DNA of 35,725 nt from positions 1 to 35,725 of the forward strand of contig JAFATG010000018.1 of NCBI GenBank assembly GCA_019244055.1, read 5' to 3'. The notes under the pieces are model-generated. The model saw nothing but the letters and a program-made list of their open reading frames with translations, was not told the DNA's origin and searched no databases. The stretch comes from Acidobacteriaceae bacterium. GTDB lineage: Bacteria; Acidobacteriota; Terriglobia; Bryobacterales; Bryobacteraceae. Made by a program: the position numbers and the translations under genes. Below, one piece after another: positions 16,702-25,191 of the stretch; the stretch's first letter is position 1, and every line of letters starts with the position of its first letter.

Positions 16702-18439
16702 TATTCGAGTTTGCTTCCTGGTCTCAGCGCCGCTCCTTCTGCTAAGCAACTCGCGCAAAACGGGCGCGGGATCAAGCGCCCCGAGCGAAGGACGGCGGAG
16801 TTGCTTTACTGTATCTCGGCGCGTATCCGCGCCCTTTGCGCTCGCCATTGCATTTCAGCAATCGCTGCCGCCCGCGGATTCTTCCGGTTGTTGTACGATC
16901 TCCGGCATTGTCGTCGATCACGCCACAAATCGCCCGCTGCGAGGCATTGCAGTCCTCCTGAATCCGTCGGACCGGCCAGGCGATCCGCTGAGGCAAATCA
17001 CCGGCGAGGACGGCGCGTTCGCATTTTCGCATCTCTCTCCCGAGAAATATGCTCTTATGGCACAGCGCCGTGGCGAACAACCCGTCGGCTATCAGCAATA
17101 CGAAGGCTTCTTCACCGGCATTGTCGTCGGCCCCAATAACGCCACCAACATCGTTTTCCCCCTCGATAGTCCAGCTAGAATCTCGGGAACTGTCGTCGAT
17201 GAGAACGGCGATCCCGTGCCGCAGGCCAACGTGATTCTCTTCCGAAAATCCGTTTCTCTCGGCAAAGCCGGTACAACTCAGATGGGCAGCGCCAACACTG
17301 GCTCATCCGGGTTATTTCACTTCAGTCATTTGCAAGCGGGAACTTATTTCATCGGCGTATCCGCGCGGCCTTGGTATGCCGAAAATCCGCCGCAATTTCA
17401 GCCGCAACAAAATGGCGTCGGCGTGCCGGTCAATCAAGTGAGCAATCCCGAGTTGGACGTCGCCTATCCAGTAACTTATTACGCCGATACAACCGACCCG
17501 CAGGCGGCCTCTCCAGTCGTGCTCAATGAAGGCGGCGGTGCAACGATTCAGGTCAACCTACGCGCGGTTCCGGCGCTTCACGTTCCCATTACCGGACCCG
17601 CAACGGGCGAAGAACCGGCAGAACCAAACCAAGGCTTCAACAGTTCCGTTTCGGTGGAAGGACCAGGGGGCGCACTCGTCAACATCGGCGCACCTGTGTT
17701 TGGCTTCGGCAACTCGGGGGAATTGACCGGCATCGCGCCGGGAAAGTATATGGTCAATATCAACCGGTTTGGTAATGGCAAACAACAGTTCGGATTCAGC
17801 CAGTCCGTCGATCTCGCCGCCGGTTCAACCCTCCAGGTGCGCAGCGGCTCCTCGAGTTCCATTGCTGGGCGCATCACATTCGAAGGTGTCGCGCCGCGCA
17901 CGCCCTTTATTCAGTTCACTGGAAAAACAGGAAATACAGGCGTCCAAATTAATCCGAACGGTACGTTCTCGCTCAACGAGTCTCTTGCGCCCGGCCGTTA
18001 CGAGATTCTGATCCCCGGAGCCTACGTCAAATTAATCGCCGCCAAAGGCGCAACCGCATCGGGGGACTCCGTCGAAATTCCGGAAAACGGTTCGGTTCAA
18101 CTCCAAATCACGGCCGGCAGGGGCGCGGGCGTTTCTAAAATTGAGGGATTCGTGGTTCGAAACGGAACAGGCGTACCCGCCGCCATGGTCCTTCTTCTCC
18201 CGAACGATCTCGATCGCCCCGCCTTGATTCGGCGCGACCAGAGCGATTCCGATGGCTCTTTCAATCTGCCCGCGATTCTTCCCGGCGGTTACACCCTGCT
18301 CGCCATCGATGACGGCCGCGACCTTGCCTATCAGGATCCCGATGTCATAAAACCGTATCTGGCGCAAGGCAGGCCGATCGAGGCGCCTCTGAACGGCAAC
18401 TCGAAAATAGAAATACCCGTCATCGCCCGGCGCCGCTGA
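16691..18439 (+). CDS. Exported carboxypeptidase-regulatory-like protein with interrupted signal peptide
   Basis: A 582-residue relative of the upstream gene, with regulatory-like sandwiches at ISGIVVDHATNRPLRGIAV (GEDGAFAFSHLSPEKYAL), ARISGTVVDENGDPVPQANV (FHFSHLQAGTYFIGV) and IEGFVVRNGTGVPAAMVLLL (SDGSFNLPAILPGGYTLL). I chose ATG 16691, with GAGG 9 nt upstream. The N-terminus is odd. The hydrophobic run RVCFLVSAPLLLL stops at residue 18, about 34 polar residues follow that are encoded by a dispersed repeat (16742-16842), and a second hydrophobic run ALAIAFQQ resumes. Removing the repeat recreates one continuous signal peptide, so export may be altered. If ALAIAF is too short to serve, residues 7-18 alone must do the work. 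Confidence 0.85.
   Translation: MRNSIRVCFLVSAPLLLLSNSRKTGAGSSAPSEGRRSCFTVSRRVSAPFALAIAFQQSLPPADSSGCCTISGIVVDHATNRPLRGIAVLLNPSDRPGDPLRQITGEDGAFAFSHLSPEKYALMAQRRGEQPVGYQQYEGFFTGIVVGPNNATNIVFPLDSPARISGTVVDENGDPVPQANVILFRKSVSLGKAGTTQMGSANTGSSGLFHFSHLQAGTYFIGVSARPWYAENPPQFQPQQNGVGVPVNQVSNPELDVAYPVTYYADTTDPQAASPVVLNEGGGATIQVNLRAVPALHVPITGPATGEEPAEPNQGFNSSVSVEGPGGALVNIGAPVFGFGNSGELTGIAPGKYMVNINRFGNGKQQFGFSQSVDLAAGSTLQVRSGSSSSIAGRITFEGVAPRTPFIQFTGKTGNTGVQINPNGTFSLNESLAPGRYEILIPGAYVKLIAAKGATASGDSVEIPENGSVQLQITAGRGAGVSKIEGFVVRNGTGVPAAMVLLLPNDLDRPALIRRDQSDSDGSFNLPAILPGGYTLLAIDDGRDLAYQDPDVIKPYLAQGRPIEAPLNGNSKIEIPVIARRR
16742..16842 (+). repeat. Dispersed ~101-bp structured repeat, copy A (inside signal-peptide codons)
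   Basis: Nearly identical to copy B at 26133-26234, with about seven differences and one indel. It begins CTAAGCAACTCGCGC and ends CCCTTTGCGCT. It holds two inverted-repeat pairs. AAGCAACTC pairs with GAGTTGCTT, and GCGCAAA-ac-GGGCGCGG pairs with CCGCGCCCTTTGCGC (15 bp with a 2-nt bulge). The pairs interleave (1-2-1'-2'), a pseudoknot topology. A local hairpin GGCGCG-TATC-CGCGCC competes with the second. It has no internal stop in this reading frame and is read as protein. No protein-coding role of its own is seen. Confidence 0.85.
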
Positions 18440-18523
18440 ACGGCACGCCGGATCTTGTCAGAAAAACAATCGATGTCCGTAATCGCGCCTAAGTTGATTC
18501 TTGGTAATCCCTGCCTAAGCCTG

Positions 18524-19972
18524 TCAGTCGCCTAAAATTGCCAGCGTGTGCTCGTTCGGCTTCGGTGCCTCCGTAGACATACTGGCGCCGCCGTCGTCAA
18601 TCCCAAGTTTTTTCATTTTGTACAGAAGCGCCTTGTAGTCGATTTTCAGGAGCGCGGCGGCCTGCTTCCTATTCCACCGCGTGGTGCTGAGTGCCCCAAG
18701 GATAGCCGCGCTTTCGGCTTCCTGCTTTGCCTTGGTCACTTGAGCCAATGTCGGGGCGCTGTCCGGAGCGTGATCGGGAACTGCCGTTTCTGGCCGCGCT
18801 GGATCTTTCCGCTCGATCTTCGTCCTCAAGTCGCGCGCAATACCGTCCCCATCCCGCAGAATGATGAAGCGACGTACAACGTTTTCTAATTCGCGGATGT
18901 TGCCTGGCCAGCTATACTCCACTAAAGCCTGCTTCATCGCCGACGTTAGCGAAGGCGGCGAAGAAGGACAATTTTTGCGGATAAGAAACTCCGCCATCGG
19001 AATGATATCGCCCTTGCGCTCCCGCAGAGCCGGGAGTTCAATCGAGATTACGTTCAGCCTGTAATACAAATCTTCGCGGAACTGACGATTGGCAATGGCC
19101 TGCTCCAAATCGCGATGCGTTGCCGCTATCACGCGAACGTCCACGCGCACTGTTTCTTTGCCGCCAATGCGTTGAAACTCATGGTCCTGCAGCACCTGCA
19201 GAAGCTTGGCCTGCAGCTTGAAATCCATGTCGCCTATCTCGTCAAGGAGAATGGTTCCGCCGTCGGCAAGTTCAAACATACCAGGCTTTTTTTGGAAGGC
19301 ACCGGTAAATGCTCCCCGCTCATATCCGAACAGCTCGCTCTCGACCAGTTCGGACGGTAGGGCGGCACAATTCAGCTTCAGGAATGATTTCTTAGATCGC
19401 AAGGAAAGGGCGTGCAATTCTCGCGCGATGACCTCCTTCCCGGCTCCTGTTTCCCCGCGGATCAACACTGGCGCCTCCGATGGAGCCACATCCCTCAAGA
19501 TCCGGCGGATCGCGTGCATCCGCTGGTTTGTACCAAAAAACAGCTTCCCCGAAGCACTGCCGTTTTCACTCACGCCGTTCGCGGCGGGTGCTTCGGGTAC
19601 CGAATCCATGGCCTTTTGCAGAGCATTCCGGAGCTCCTCGTAAGCAGCCGGCTTTGACAAAAAGTCAGTGGCCCCAATCTTCATCGCCTGCACGACGTTC
19701 ATAGTCGATGATGCATCGGAAACCATGATTACCGGGAGTGAATTGCTCATCTTGCGAATATCGCGGAGCGCCTCGATGCCATCCTTTCGTGGCATGATGA
19801 TGTCCAAGAGGACAACATGGTACTTGTTGTCTTCCTGGAGAAGGCTCAAGACCTCATCTCCGTCCTGAGCCAGCATCACATCGTAGCCCATGCATTTGAC
19901 AGCCATTTCTAGATAGCCGCGCACTTCGGAATCGTCCTCTCCGATCAGGACGGTTTTCTTTGCCGTGGTCAT
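18524..19972 (-). CDS. NtrC-family sigma-54-dependent response regulator
   Basis: A 482-residue regulator with the standard three domains. The receiver has D13/D14, phospho-acceptor D57 (VVLLDIIMP) and K in FLSKPA. The AAA+ domain (~145-370) has Walker A GETGAGKE, the sigma-54 contact loop GAFTGA, Walker B GGTILLDEIGD, and R-finger regions RQFREDLYYRLNV and WPGNIRELENVVRR. The C-terminal Fis-type helix-turn-helix is AAILGALSTTRWNRKQAAAL followed by KIDYKALLYKMKKLGI. The start is ATG 19972, where ATGA overlaps the kinase stop. This implies control of sigma-54 promoters by the upstream kinase. Targets are unknown, and no -24/-12 site was confirmed in the window. Confidence 0.95.
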   Translation of the reverse strand: MTTAKKTVLIGEDDSEVRGYLEMAVKCMGYDVMLAQDGDEVLSLLQEDNKYHVVLLDIIMPRKDGIEALRDIRKMSNSLPVIMVSDASSTMNVVQAMKIGATDFLSKPAAYEELRNALQKAMDSVPEAPAANGVSENGSASGKLFFGTNQRMHAIRRILRDVAPSEAPVLIRGETGAGKEVIARELHALSLRSKKSFLKLNCAALPSELVESELFGYERGAFTGAFQKKPGMFELADGGTILLDEIGDMDFKLQAKLLQVLQDHEFQRIGGKETVRVDVRVIAATHRDLEQAIANRQFREDLYYRLNVISIELPALRERKGDIIPMAEFLIRKNCPSSPPSLTSAMKQALVEYSWPGNIRELENVVRRFIILRDGDGIARDLRTKIERKDPARPETAVPDHAPDSAPTLAQVTKAKQEAESAAILGALSTTRWNRKQAAALLKIDYKALLYKMKKLGIDDGGASMSTEAPKPNEHTLAILGD

Positions 19973-21198
19973 ACGCACGCCCTCGATAGTTCATTCCGAG
20001 CCGAATCATTATTCACCTCGCCCACCCTATTCGCTGCAGGGAAAGGTAGAACGAAAGAAAACACCGCGCCCGATTGACCGTTTTCAGCCCAGATCCGGCC
20101 TTGATGCTGGTTCAGGATCATCCGGCAGATCGCGAGGCCCAACCCTCCTCTCGAGCGGTCCTGACCTCCGGAGTACGAAACGTATTCTTCGAAAATAAGT
20201 TTCAGGTGTTCCGGAGAGATGCCTGGCCCCGAATCTTCGACATCAACCCGATAGGCATTCGGAAACTTCGCCTGCCCAGCACGGCGGTCAGACTCGGCGG
20301 GACAGAAGACATTCGCCGCTCGGCGGTCCCAGAAATAGCGATATCCTCTCACGAAGATTGAGCCGTAACGGGGAGTAAACTTATACGCGTTCTCTAGCAG
20401 GTTGACCATAACCTGCTCGATTTGGCCCGAATCGAACGGTAGCAGGGACGGTTCGAAATCAATCTCCAGTTGGATTCCCTTCTCCTCCGCAAGCTGTTGA
20501 ACTTCGTAAAGGGCTTGCTCGGCGCATTCGCGAATGTCCCCCTCCCGCAGGTCCGGTTTAAGAGCTACGTGCCGTCCCACACTGAGATTGAACATCGCCC
20601 TGGTCATTCGTGACAGCCGGCGCACGCTGTGATGCATGCGATGGATGACAAGTTTTTGGCGTTCATCAAGCGATCCGATTTTTTCGTCCGCCAAGAGATC
20701 GCAGTATCCACCGAGCGCAGTCAAAGGCGCTTGGAAATCATGCAATGCTCGACCCAGAAAATTTGTCCTTTCCGCATCGTATTGCTGCAATTGCAGATTG
20801 GCCTCCATCAGGGACTGCAGGATGTCATCGCGATCGGCTCGAACCGACGCGGTATCAGCTCGGGCACGTTGGGTCGTGCCGGCAACGGCTTGTGCCATAA
20901 GCGCCCGCAACACAGCTCGCGTGACGGGCTTCAGCACAATGCCGGTTTCAGCGTAAGGATGGGCTTTCCGAAAAGAAACTACGTCCTGAGCTTTGATTAA
21001 GACGAAAGATCGGGAGCCCCACTTTTGGTTTTCAGGTATGGAAACGCCCATCCTGTAATCCCAAAGTGAAAGGTCTAGATTTAAGCCCGCTGCGTCCGTT
21101 CCCCCCCGAAACTGCCAGTTAATCGCCGGGAATTCTTTGGCGATTTCACGGCAGAGAACCAGAAGGGTATTGTCCTCCGATACAAGTTGAACGTTCAT
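19969..21198 (-). CDS. Cytoplasmic histidine kinase paired with the NtrC-type regulator
   Basis: A 409-residue soluble kinase. Residues 1-105 look like a degenerate receiver-like sensor (MNVQLVSEDNTLLVLCREIA, IVLKPVTRAVLRALM) without the phospho-acceptor Asp pattern. A coiled linker precedes the HisKA box FLGRALHDFQAPLTALGGY with H153. The ATPase domain has MVNLLENAYKFTP (N270), VEDSGPGIS and RGGLGLAICRMIL. I chose ATG 21198, 8 nt after GGAG and where the fold begins; an in-frame start at 21258 lacks this. The stop overlaps the regulator start by ATGA. The promoter lies in the 300-bp gap shared with the divergent PilZ gene. Confidence 0.92.
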   Translation of the reverse strand: MNVQLVSEDNTLLVLCREIAKEFPAINWQFRGGTDAAGLNLDLSLWDYRMGVSIPENQKWGSRSFVLIKAQDVVSFRKAHPYAETGIVLKPVTRAVLRALMAQAVAGTTQRARADTASVRADRDDILQSLMEANLQLQQYDAERTNFLGRALHDFQAPLTALGGYCDLLADEKIGSLDERQKLVIHRMHHSVRRLSRMTRAMFNLSVGRHVALKPDLREGDIRECAEQALYEVQQLAEEKGIQLEIDFEPSLLPFDSGQIEQVMVNLLENAYKFTPRYGSIFVRGYRYFWDRRAANVFCPAESDRRAGQAKFPNAYRVDVEDSGPGISPEHLKLIFEEYVSYSGGQDRSRGGLGLAICRMILNQHQGRIWAENGQSGAVFSFVLPFPAANRVGEVNNDSARNELSRACV

Positions 21199-21337
21199 CT
21201 CCGATACTCCAGTGCGAGATGCCGGTTTAAGGAGTTTAACTACCCCCAGTCCCGGCAAGGTAGTGCTATGTGGTTGTAAGGATAGCGTAGCGGGCAGAAT
21301 TGTACAATAGCGTCAAAGAAGGGTCGGGAAAAAATTC

Positions 21338-21384
21338 GGTACTAAGAGTACCTTTTTGGGAGTTTAGTTTTTGGGTACTTTTTC
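21338..21384. promoter_or_regulatory. GGTACT/AGTACC palindrome cluster
   Basis: The perfect inverted repeat GGTACT-AAG-AGTACC at 21338-21352 is followed by TTTTTGGG. A further GGGTAC + TTTTT half-site starts about 21 bases after the first T-run. The cluster lies between the divergent kinase (start 21198) and PilZ (start 21498) genes. It could be an operator or promoter element shared by both, or a short terminator; the 3-nt loop makes a terminator less likely. Confidence 0.4.
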
Positions 21385-21497
21385 GAAACTTTGGCCAGCA
21401 TGCACCAAGTCTGGTTCAGACATGTGATCATGCGAGTTGACGAGTACTGCGTTCCGAGGATGGCAGACAAAATGCTTACCGCCTACCCGCCAAGCAG

Positions 21498-21911
21498 ATG
21501 GTGACGGACGCACCGGTCAGTACCGGGATCATGGAATCTCTGATAGGAGACCTCGCTGATCGGAGGAAGAGAAAACGGGTCGCGGTGCAGTGGCCTGTGC
21601 AGATGTGGAAAAGCCGGCACCCCGTCTCGGACGCGCTTACGGTCAACGTGAGCAGCGGTGGCTTTTACTGTTGCTCCGGACGGCCATTCTCTCCGGGAGA
21701 CCATCTCACCGCGCTGCTTGCGATTCCCAGCCCTGGTTCCAATCTCGAATCTCAGAGACTGACGCTTCGTTGTGAAGTCGTTGTCCTGCGTGTGGAGACC
21801 TCAGACGACGGCCACGATACGGGTGTAGCGTGCCAAATCAGGGATTATTCAGTCCTGAGGGCTGGAGGCGCCCCCGAGGAACTTACGTGTTCGGACGAGG
21901 CCACGAGTTGA
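21498..21911 (+). CDS. PilZ-domain protein
   Basis: A 137-residue soluble protein made mostly of one PilZ domain. It has the Arg-rich box DRRKRKRVAVQWPVQMW, followed about 20 residues later by NVSSGGFYC, the (D/N)xSxxG motif that binds cyclic di-GMP. Strands with LTLRCEVVVLRVE and GVACQIRDY complete the barrel. This predicts cyclic di-GMP-dependent control of motility, secretion or exopolysaccharide. The start is uncertain: ATG 21498 has no clear ribosome site, and ATG 21531 is a shorter alternative that keeps the whole domain. It is divergent from the kinase/NtrC pair and shares its regulatory region. Confidence 0.85.
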   Translation: MVTDAPVSTGIMESLIGDLADRRKRKRVAVQWPVQMWKSRHPVSDALTVNVSSGGFYCCSGRPFSPGDHLTALLAIPSPGSNLESQRLTLRCEVVVLRVETSDDGHDTGVACQIRDYSVLRAGGAPEELTCSDEATS

Positions 21912-22074
21912 ATTACAAGTGGCACGCGTTGGATTTAGCGAGACAAGTTTAGATATTTTCCTATTGTTCAGCGCTGTTGAATCGCGGTGGTTAGGAGAAT
22001 CTACAAGTTAGCCTGGGATGTTTGCTCTCCAGTACAAACGGTCAAAAGATAACTGGCAGTAAGATGTCGAGTCA

Positions 22075-22157
22075 TTAGCGGCGCACGAGAACTTTAAGCG
22101 CAATTCCGAAAGCGGCTAATGAAATGCAGAATAAAACAGCTTGGGCTACTCCGTCAT
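22075..22157 (-). pseudogene. Tiny membrane-peptide gene with a one-base lesion
   Basis: ATG 22157 overlaps the stop of the Mut7-C gene as ATGA. It is followed by codons that would read MTE-VAQAVLFCISLAAFGI then ALKVLVRR, a single-helix membrane peptide with a positive C-terminus. One base is missing after the second codon (83 nt, not 84), giving an immediate stop in the ATG frame. No other good start exists in the hydrophobic frame. It is either a small coupled gene with a lesion, a sequence error, or chance. Confidence 0.4.
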
Positions 22158-22891
22158 CTGCCAGCGAGCGCCTGAATCCAACCCAACATGCGGGCGTGAT
22201 GTGAGCCGCGCCAGAAGACTTTCCCACAATTCAGGCAACGGCTGAATTCGTTTTTCGTCTCACGCGTGTGTGGCGGCAGAAGATCCGCAACTTCATTCTT
22301 CGAGACAGGAGAGAGAGGTCCATTGCAATCCATGCAGCGAGTGAATGGCGCGAAATGAAGAGATAACGCAAAGCGCCCCGATACTTCGCGCAACTGATCA
22401 TTCGGTTTATCGGACCGAACACAATAGCCCTGCAGCACCTCACGGCGCTTGAGGAGTCCTACATCGCGAGTGAGCAACAAGCGCTGCTCGGAGCTGGCGA
22501 TGGCTGCAAGCAGCGCATCGCCAGCGAGACGTTCGTACCAGGTATCGAATCCGAGCATTCTAAGGTAAGCCGCAAGCCGGCCCAGATGCCCGTCAACAAC
22601 GAATCTCGGGCTGCGTAGAACCACCGGCGTGGCGTGCGGAAAGATATGAACGTGATCGCCGCGGGCCAGCGGTTCAGACAACGGATGAATCTCTCCATTT
22701 ACAGTCACGCGTCCCACCTCAGTATGCGGGACGCCAAGCGATTCAATGACGTGCTTTGCCGTATCGGTGATTCCGGCAATATGTTCGAATTCTACGTTTC
22801 GCCTCGCGAGTGCCAGGAAATCGTTGAGTTCTCCATGAAAACGGAACCATAGGCGAACGCCGGCCACTGCTGGTATTGTCGCGCTGCACAC
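22154..22891 (-). CDS. Ubiquitin-fold plus Mut7-C RNase domain protein
   Basis: A 245-residue protein. Residues ~10-85 look like the ThiS/MoaD-like Mut7-C ubiquitin domain (LWFRFHGELNDFLALA, ESLGVPHTEVGRVTVNGEI). Residues ~93-240 are the Mut7-C PIN-type RNase domain (RFVVDGHLGRLAAYLRMLGF, RLLLTRDVGLLKRR) with a zinc-ribbon-like pair CMDC and CLNCGKVFWRGSH. The Asp in VVDGHL and the RD in LTRDV are the expected acidic metal ligands. This arrangement is a known architecture in bacteria. The substrate RNA is unknown. GTG 22891 is used, with GGGG 7 nt upstream. It follows the transglycosylase gene by 38 bp on the same strand. Confidence 0.88.
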   Translation of the reverse strand: MCSATIPAVAGVRLWFRFHGELNDFLALARRNVEFEHIAGITDTAKHVIESLGVPHTEVGRVTVNGEIHPLSEPLARGDHVHIFPHATPVVLRSPRFVVDGHLGRLAAYLRMLGFDTWYERLAGDALLAAIASSEQRLLLTRDVGLLKRREVLQGYCVRSDKPNDQLREVSGRFALSLHFAPFTRCMDCNGPLSPVSKNEVADLLPPHTRETKNEFSRCLNCGKVFWRGSHHARMLGWIQALAGR

Positions 22892-22929
22892 AGCGTACCC
22901 CGATGTTCAGGCAATTGCAGCGTAGCTCG

Positions 22930-25191
22930 TCAAGAACGCCGGGTCTGACGCTTATGCGATTTTGGTTTCGGGGCCGGCTTGGGCCGGTACGCGGGAACAT
23001 CGGGCACGGTTCCGGCGTATAGGCGGCGATACACGTCGGCGTTGCGCATCACGATCTGGACATAGCCGCGTGTCTGATGCAAAGGGATCGCTTCAATGAA
23101 TTCGGCCGGTTCGCGAAACGGTCCCCAGTTTCGCCAAGTCGCAACCCGTCCCGGGCCCGCATTATAGGCCGCCAGCGCCAGCTCCGGCTGCCCCCCGGAT
23201 GAGTCCAGCAGATTTCGAAAATAGTAAGTACCGAGTTGGATGTTGCGGTCCGGAATGAGGAGCTGCTTTGGATTCAAGCGGCGGACACCGAAATGACGCG
23301 CCAATTGGCGACCGGTGGACGGCAACACTTGCATAAGGCCGTAGGCGTTTGCGTATGAGATGACAGCGGGATCGAACTCAGATTCCTGGCGAATGAGAGC
23401 GGCTACCAGGAATGGATCGATCCCCTGCAGCCGGCTGTACTGATCAATCGAAGCACGATGGGGTAGAGGGAAGGCGAGGCGCCAAAAGCCCACAGGCGCT
23501 TGATCTAGCGGCATGTACAAATAGCCGGGTGCGTACGTCTTGATGTAATGTAGGGCTTGATTCGGCGAATTGCGCGTCGTAGCCATCTTGGCGAGCTCGT
23601 AAGCGTAGAGGTTTTCCTGCTCGGCATCATTGTGGGCACCGAATTTCAGCTCACCTTCGGCGAAATCGTTCAAGCCGGTAAGCTGCAACAATTGCGCGCG
23701 CTGAATGCGGCTGCGAACAGTGTCGCCGGGCTCGAAGCTCGGAAACTGCTCGAGCGCAGGCCACGAGATCGATTTCAGGAACTCGACCACCGGGGGCGCT
23801 GGAGTAGCTGCCATAATGGACGGGTCTTTCAGGCGGTCACGCGCGAGCACTGCGTAATAAGTATTCGGAAAGCGAGTGACCAGCTCGTCGTAGCAGGCGC
23901 GCGCGGCCGCGTTATCGCTCTTCCGCTCTTCTAGGCGTCCTAGAAAATAGAGCGCATCATTAGTGTCAATCGAGTTCGGATACCGCTGGATCTGCTCGCG
24001 CAGCAAATCATAGGCATCCTGTTGGTCTTGGCGATAGCTCTCATAAGCGATGCGCCAATGGCACCAACCGGCTCGGGAATCATTCGGGAAGGTCACTTCG
24101 CAAGCGCGATAAAGGGGCAGATAGGTTGCGGCGTCGTGGTCAAGCCGCGCCTGGTCGGCTACATCGATCAGCGTCTGCAAGCGCCAAGTGGAGTTCGGAT
24201 GTTGCTTCTCGAGACTGTCTAGAAAGGATTTGACGTCGCCATGCCGATCGATATTGCGGGTACAGCGGACTAAAAAACAGAGGCGCTCGGCATCTGCTTC
24301 CGGGTCGTCCACCTTTAAAGCGCTGAGGTATTGAAAGGCGGCGGCAGTGTTCTTGTTGAAGAAATCCGCTTCGCCCAGGCGGACACGAGCAAGGTCGCGT
24401 TGGGCACCTGCGATTTCGGGGATGGCGGCTGCGAGTTCGATGCGTGCGGCGCCAGGTTCTTTCGCCTCAAAGAGCTTAGCGGCTCGCACGAGCATCGCGG
24501 CGGATGTGGGCAGCGGGTAGGAATCGCCTAGACGGGTCTTGACGTTCACGAGAGCGTTGGCGGCATCGGTCGCCTCGTGAGCCGTCGGATATTCGTAATA
24601 AACGTGTTGATAGTATTCGGCGGCTTCCGGCAGATCACCGGTGGCCTCGAACGAACGGGCCAGCAATAAGTCGGCCTCGGGTTGAGGGATGCGATCAAAG
24701 TATTTCTGGATGAGTTCGAGCGCCTGTTTGGGGCTTTCACTATCAAGATCCGCCCGGACAGCCAGTGCTGCCGCAGCGCCCACAAACGGAGAGAGCGGTT
24801 TCTGGTCAAACACGCGCGTGGTGGATTTCGCTACTTCAGGATAGTTATGCAACTGATATTCGGCCTGGGCTCGGATGTATTGGGCATAATCATCAAGCAT
24901 CGGAGCTTTGCCGGACGCGGCGACTGCGTATTCGGCGGCGGCGGAGAACTTACAGAGATCGAGCTGGTGCCGGGCGACGGCAATGAGCCCCGCAGCGCCC
25001 ACTATCTTGGGCGCGGGAATTCCGGGACTAGCTTTCTTGACCGTGTTCCTGCTAACAGCGGAGAAAGACGCAAGGGCGACGACGGCCAACGCGATGGAGA
25101 GGCGAAAAAATCGACAGTCCAAATGAAGACGACAGCGCGCCTGCAGGTCAGACCAATGGACCAGGGTAATCTGCTCCGAGTTTTTGCTCAT
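22930..25191 (-). CDS. Soluble lytic murein transglycosylase (Slt70-like)
   Basis: About 753 residues. A hydrophobic N-terminal stretch (FFRLSIALAVVALASFSAVS) serves as signal or anchor. A long helical TPR-like superhelix (~80-570) follows, then the SLT catalytic domain near the C-terminus: FLVAALIRQESEFDPAVIS with the catalytic Glu in RQESEF, AYGLMQVLPSTG, LGTYYFRNLL and ALAAYNAGPGRVATW. A Pro/Lys-rich basic tail ends the protein. It cleaves peptidoglycan glycan strands with anhydro-muropeptide release in the periplasm. The start is uncertain. ATG 25191 overlaps the GAF-like gene by 44 nt; TTG near 25122 would begin just before the signal sequence. The gene belongs to the minus-strand run AsmA-like, GAF-like, Slt, Mut7-C. 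Confidence 0.93.
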   Translation of the reverse strand: MSKNSEQITLVHWSDLQARCRLHLDCRFFRLSIALAVVALASFSAVSRNTVKKASPGIPAPKIVGAAGLIAVARHQLDLCKFSAAAEYAVAASGKAPMLDDYAQYIRAQAEYQLHNYPEVAKSTTRVFDQKPLSPFVGAAAALAVRADLDSESPKQALELIQKYFDRIPQPEADLLLARSFEATGDLPEAAEYYQHVYYEYPTAHEATDAANALVNVKTRLGDSYPLPTSAAMLVRAAKLFEAKEPGAARIELAAAIPEIAGAQRDLARVRLGEADFFNKNTAAAFQYLSALKVDDPEADAERLCFLVRCTRNIDRHGDVKSFLDSLEKQHPNSTWRLQTLIDVADQARLDHDAATYLPLYRACEVTFPNDSRAGWCHWRIAYESYRQDQQDAYDLLREQIQRYPNSIDTNDALYFLGRLEERKSDNAAARACYDELVTRFPNTYYAVLARDRLKDPSIMAATPAPPVVEFLKSISWPALEQFPSFEPGDTVRSRIQRAQLLQLTGLNDFAEGELKFGAHNDAEQENLYAYELAKMATTRNSPNQALHYIKTYAPGYLYMPLDQAPVGFWRLAFPLPHRASIDQYSRLQGIDPFLVAALIRQESEFDPAVISYANAYGLMQVLPSTGRQLARHFGVRRLNPKQLLIPDRNIQLGTYYFRNLLDSSGGQPELALAAYNAGPGRVATWRNWGPFREPAEFIEAIPLHQTRGYVQIVMRNADVYRRLYAGTVPDVPAYRPKPAPKPKSHKRQTRRS

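Noticed and set aside
21338-21357. GGTACT palindrome plus T-run as a rho-independent terminator
   Set aside because: The stem is only 6 bp and AT-rich with a 3-nt loop, and no gene ends just before it, so a regulatory site is more likely.
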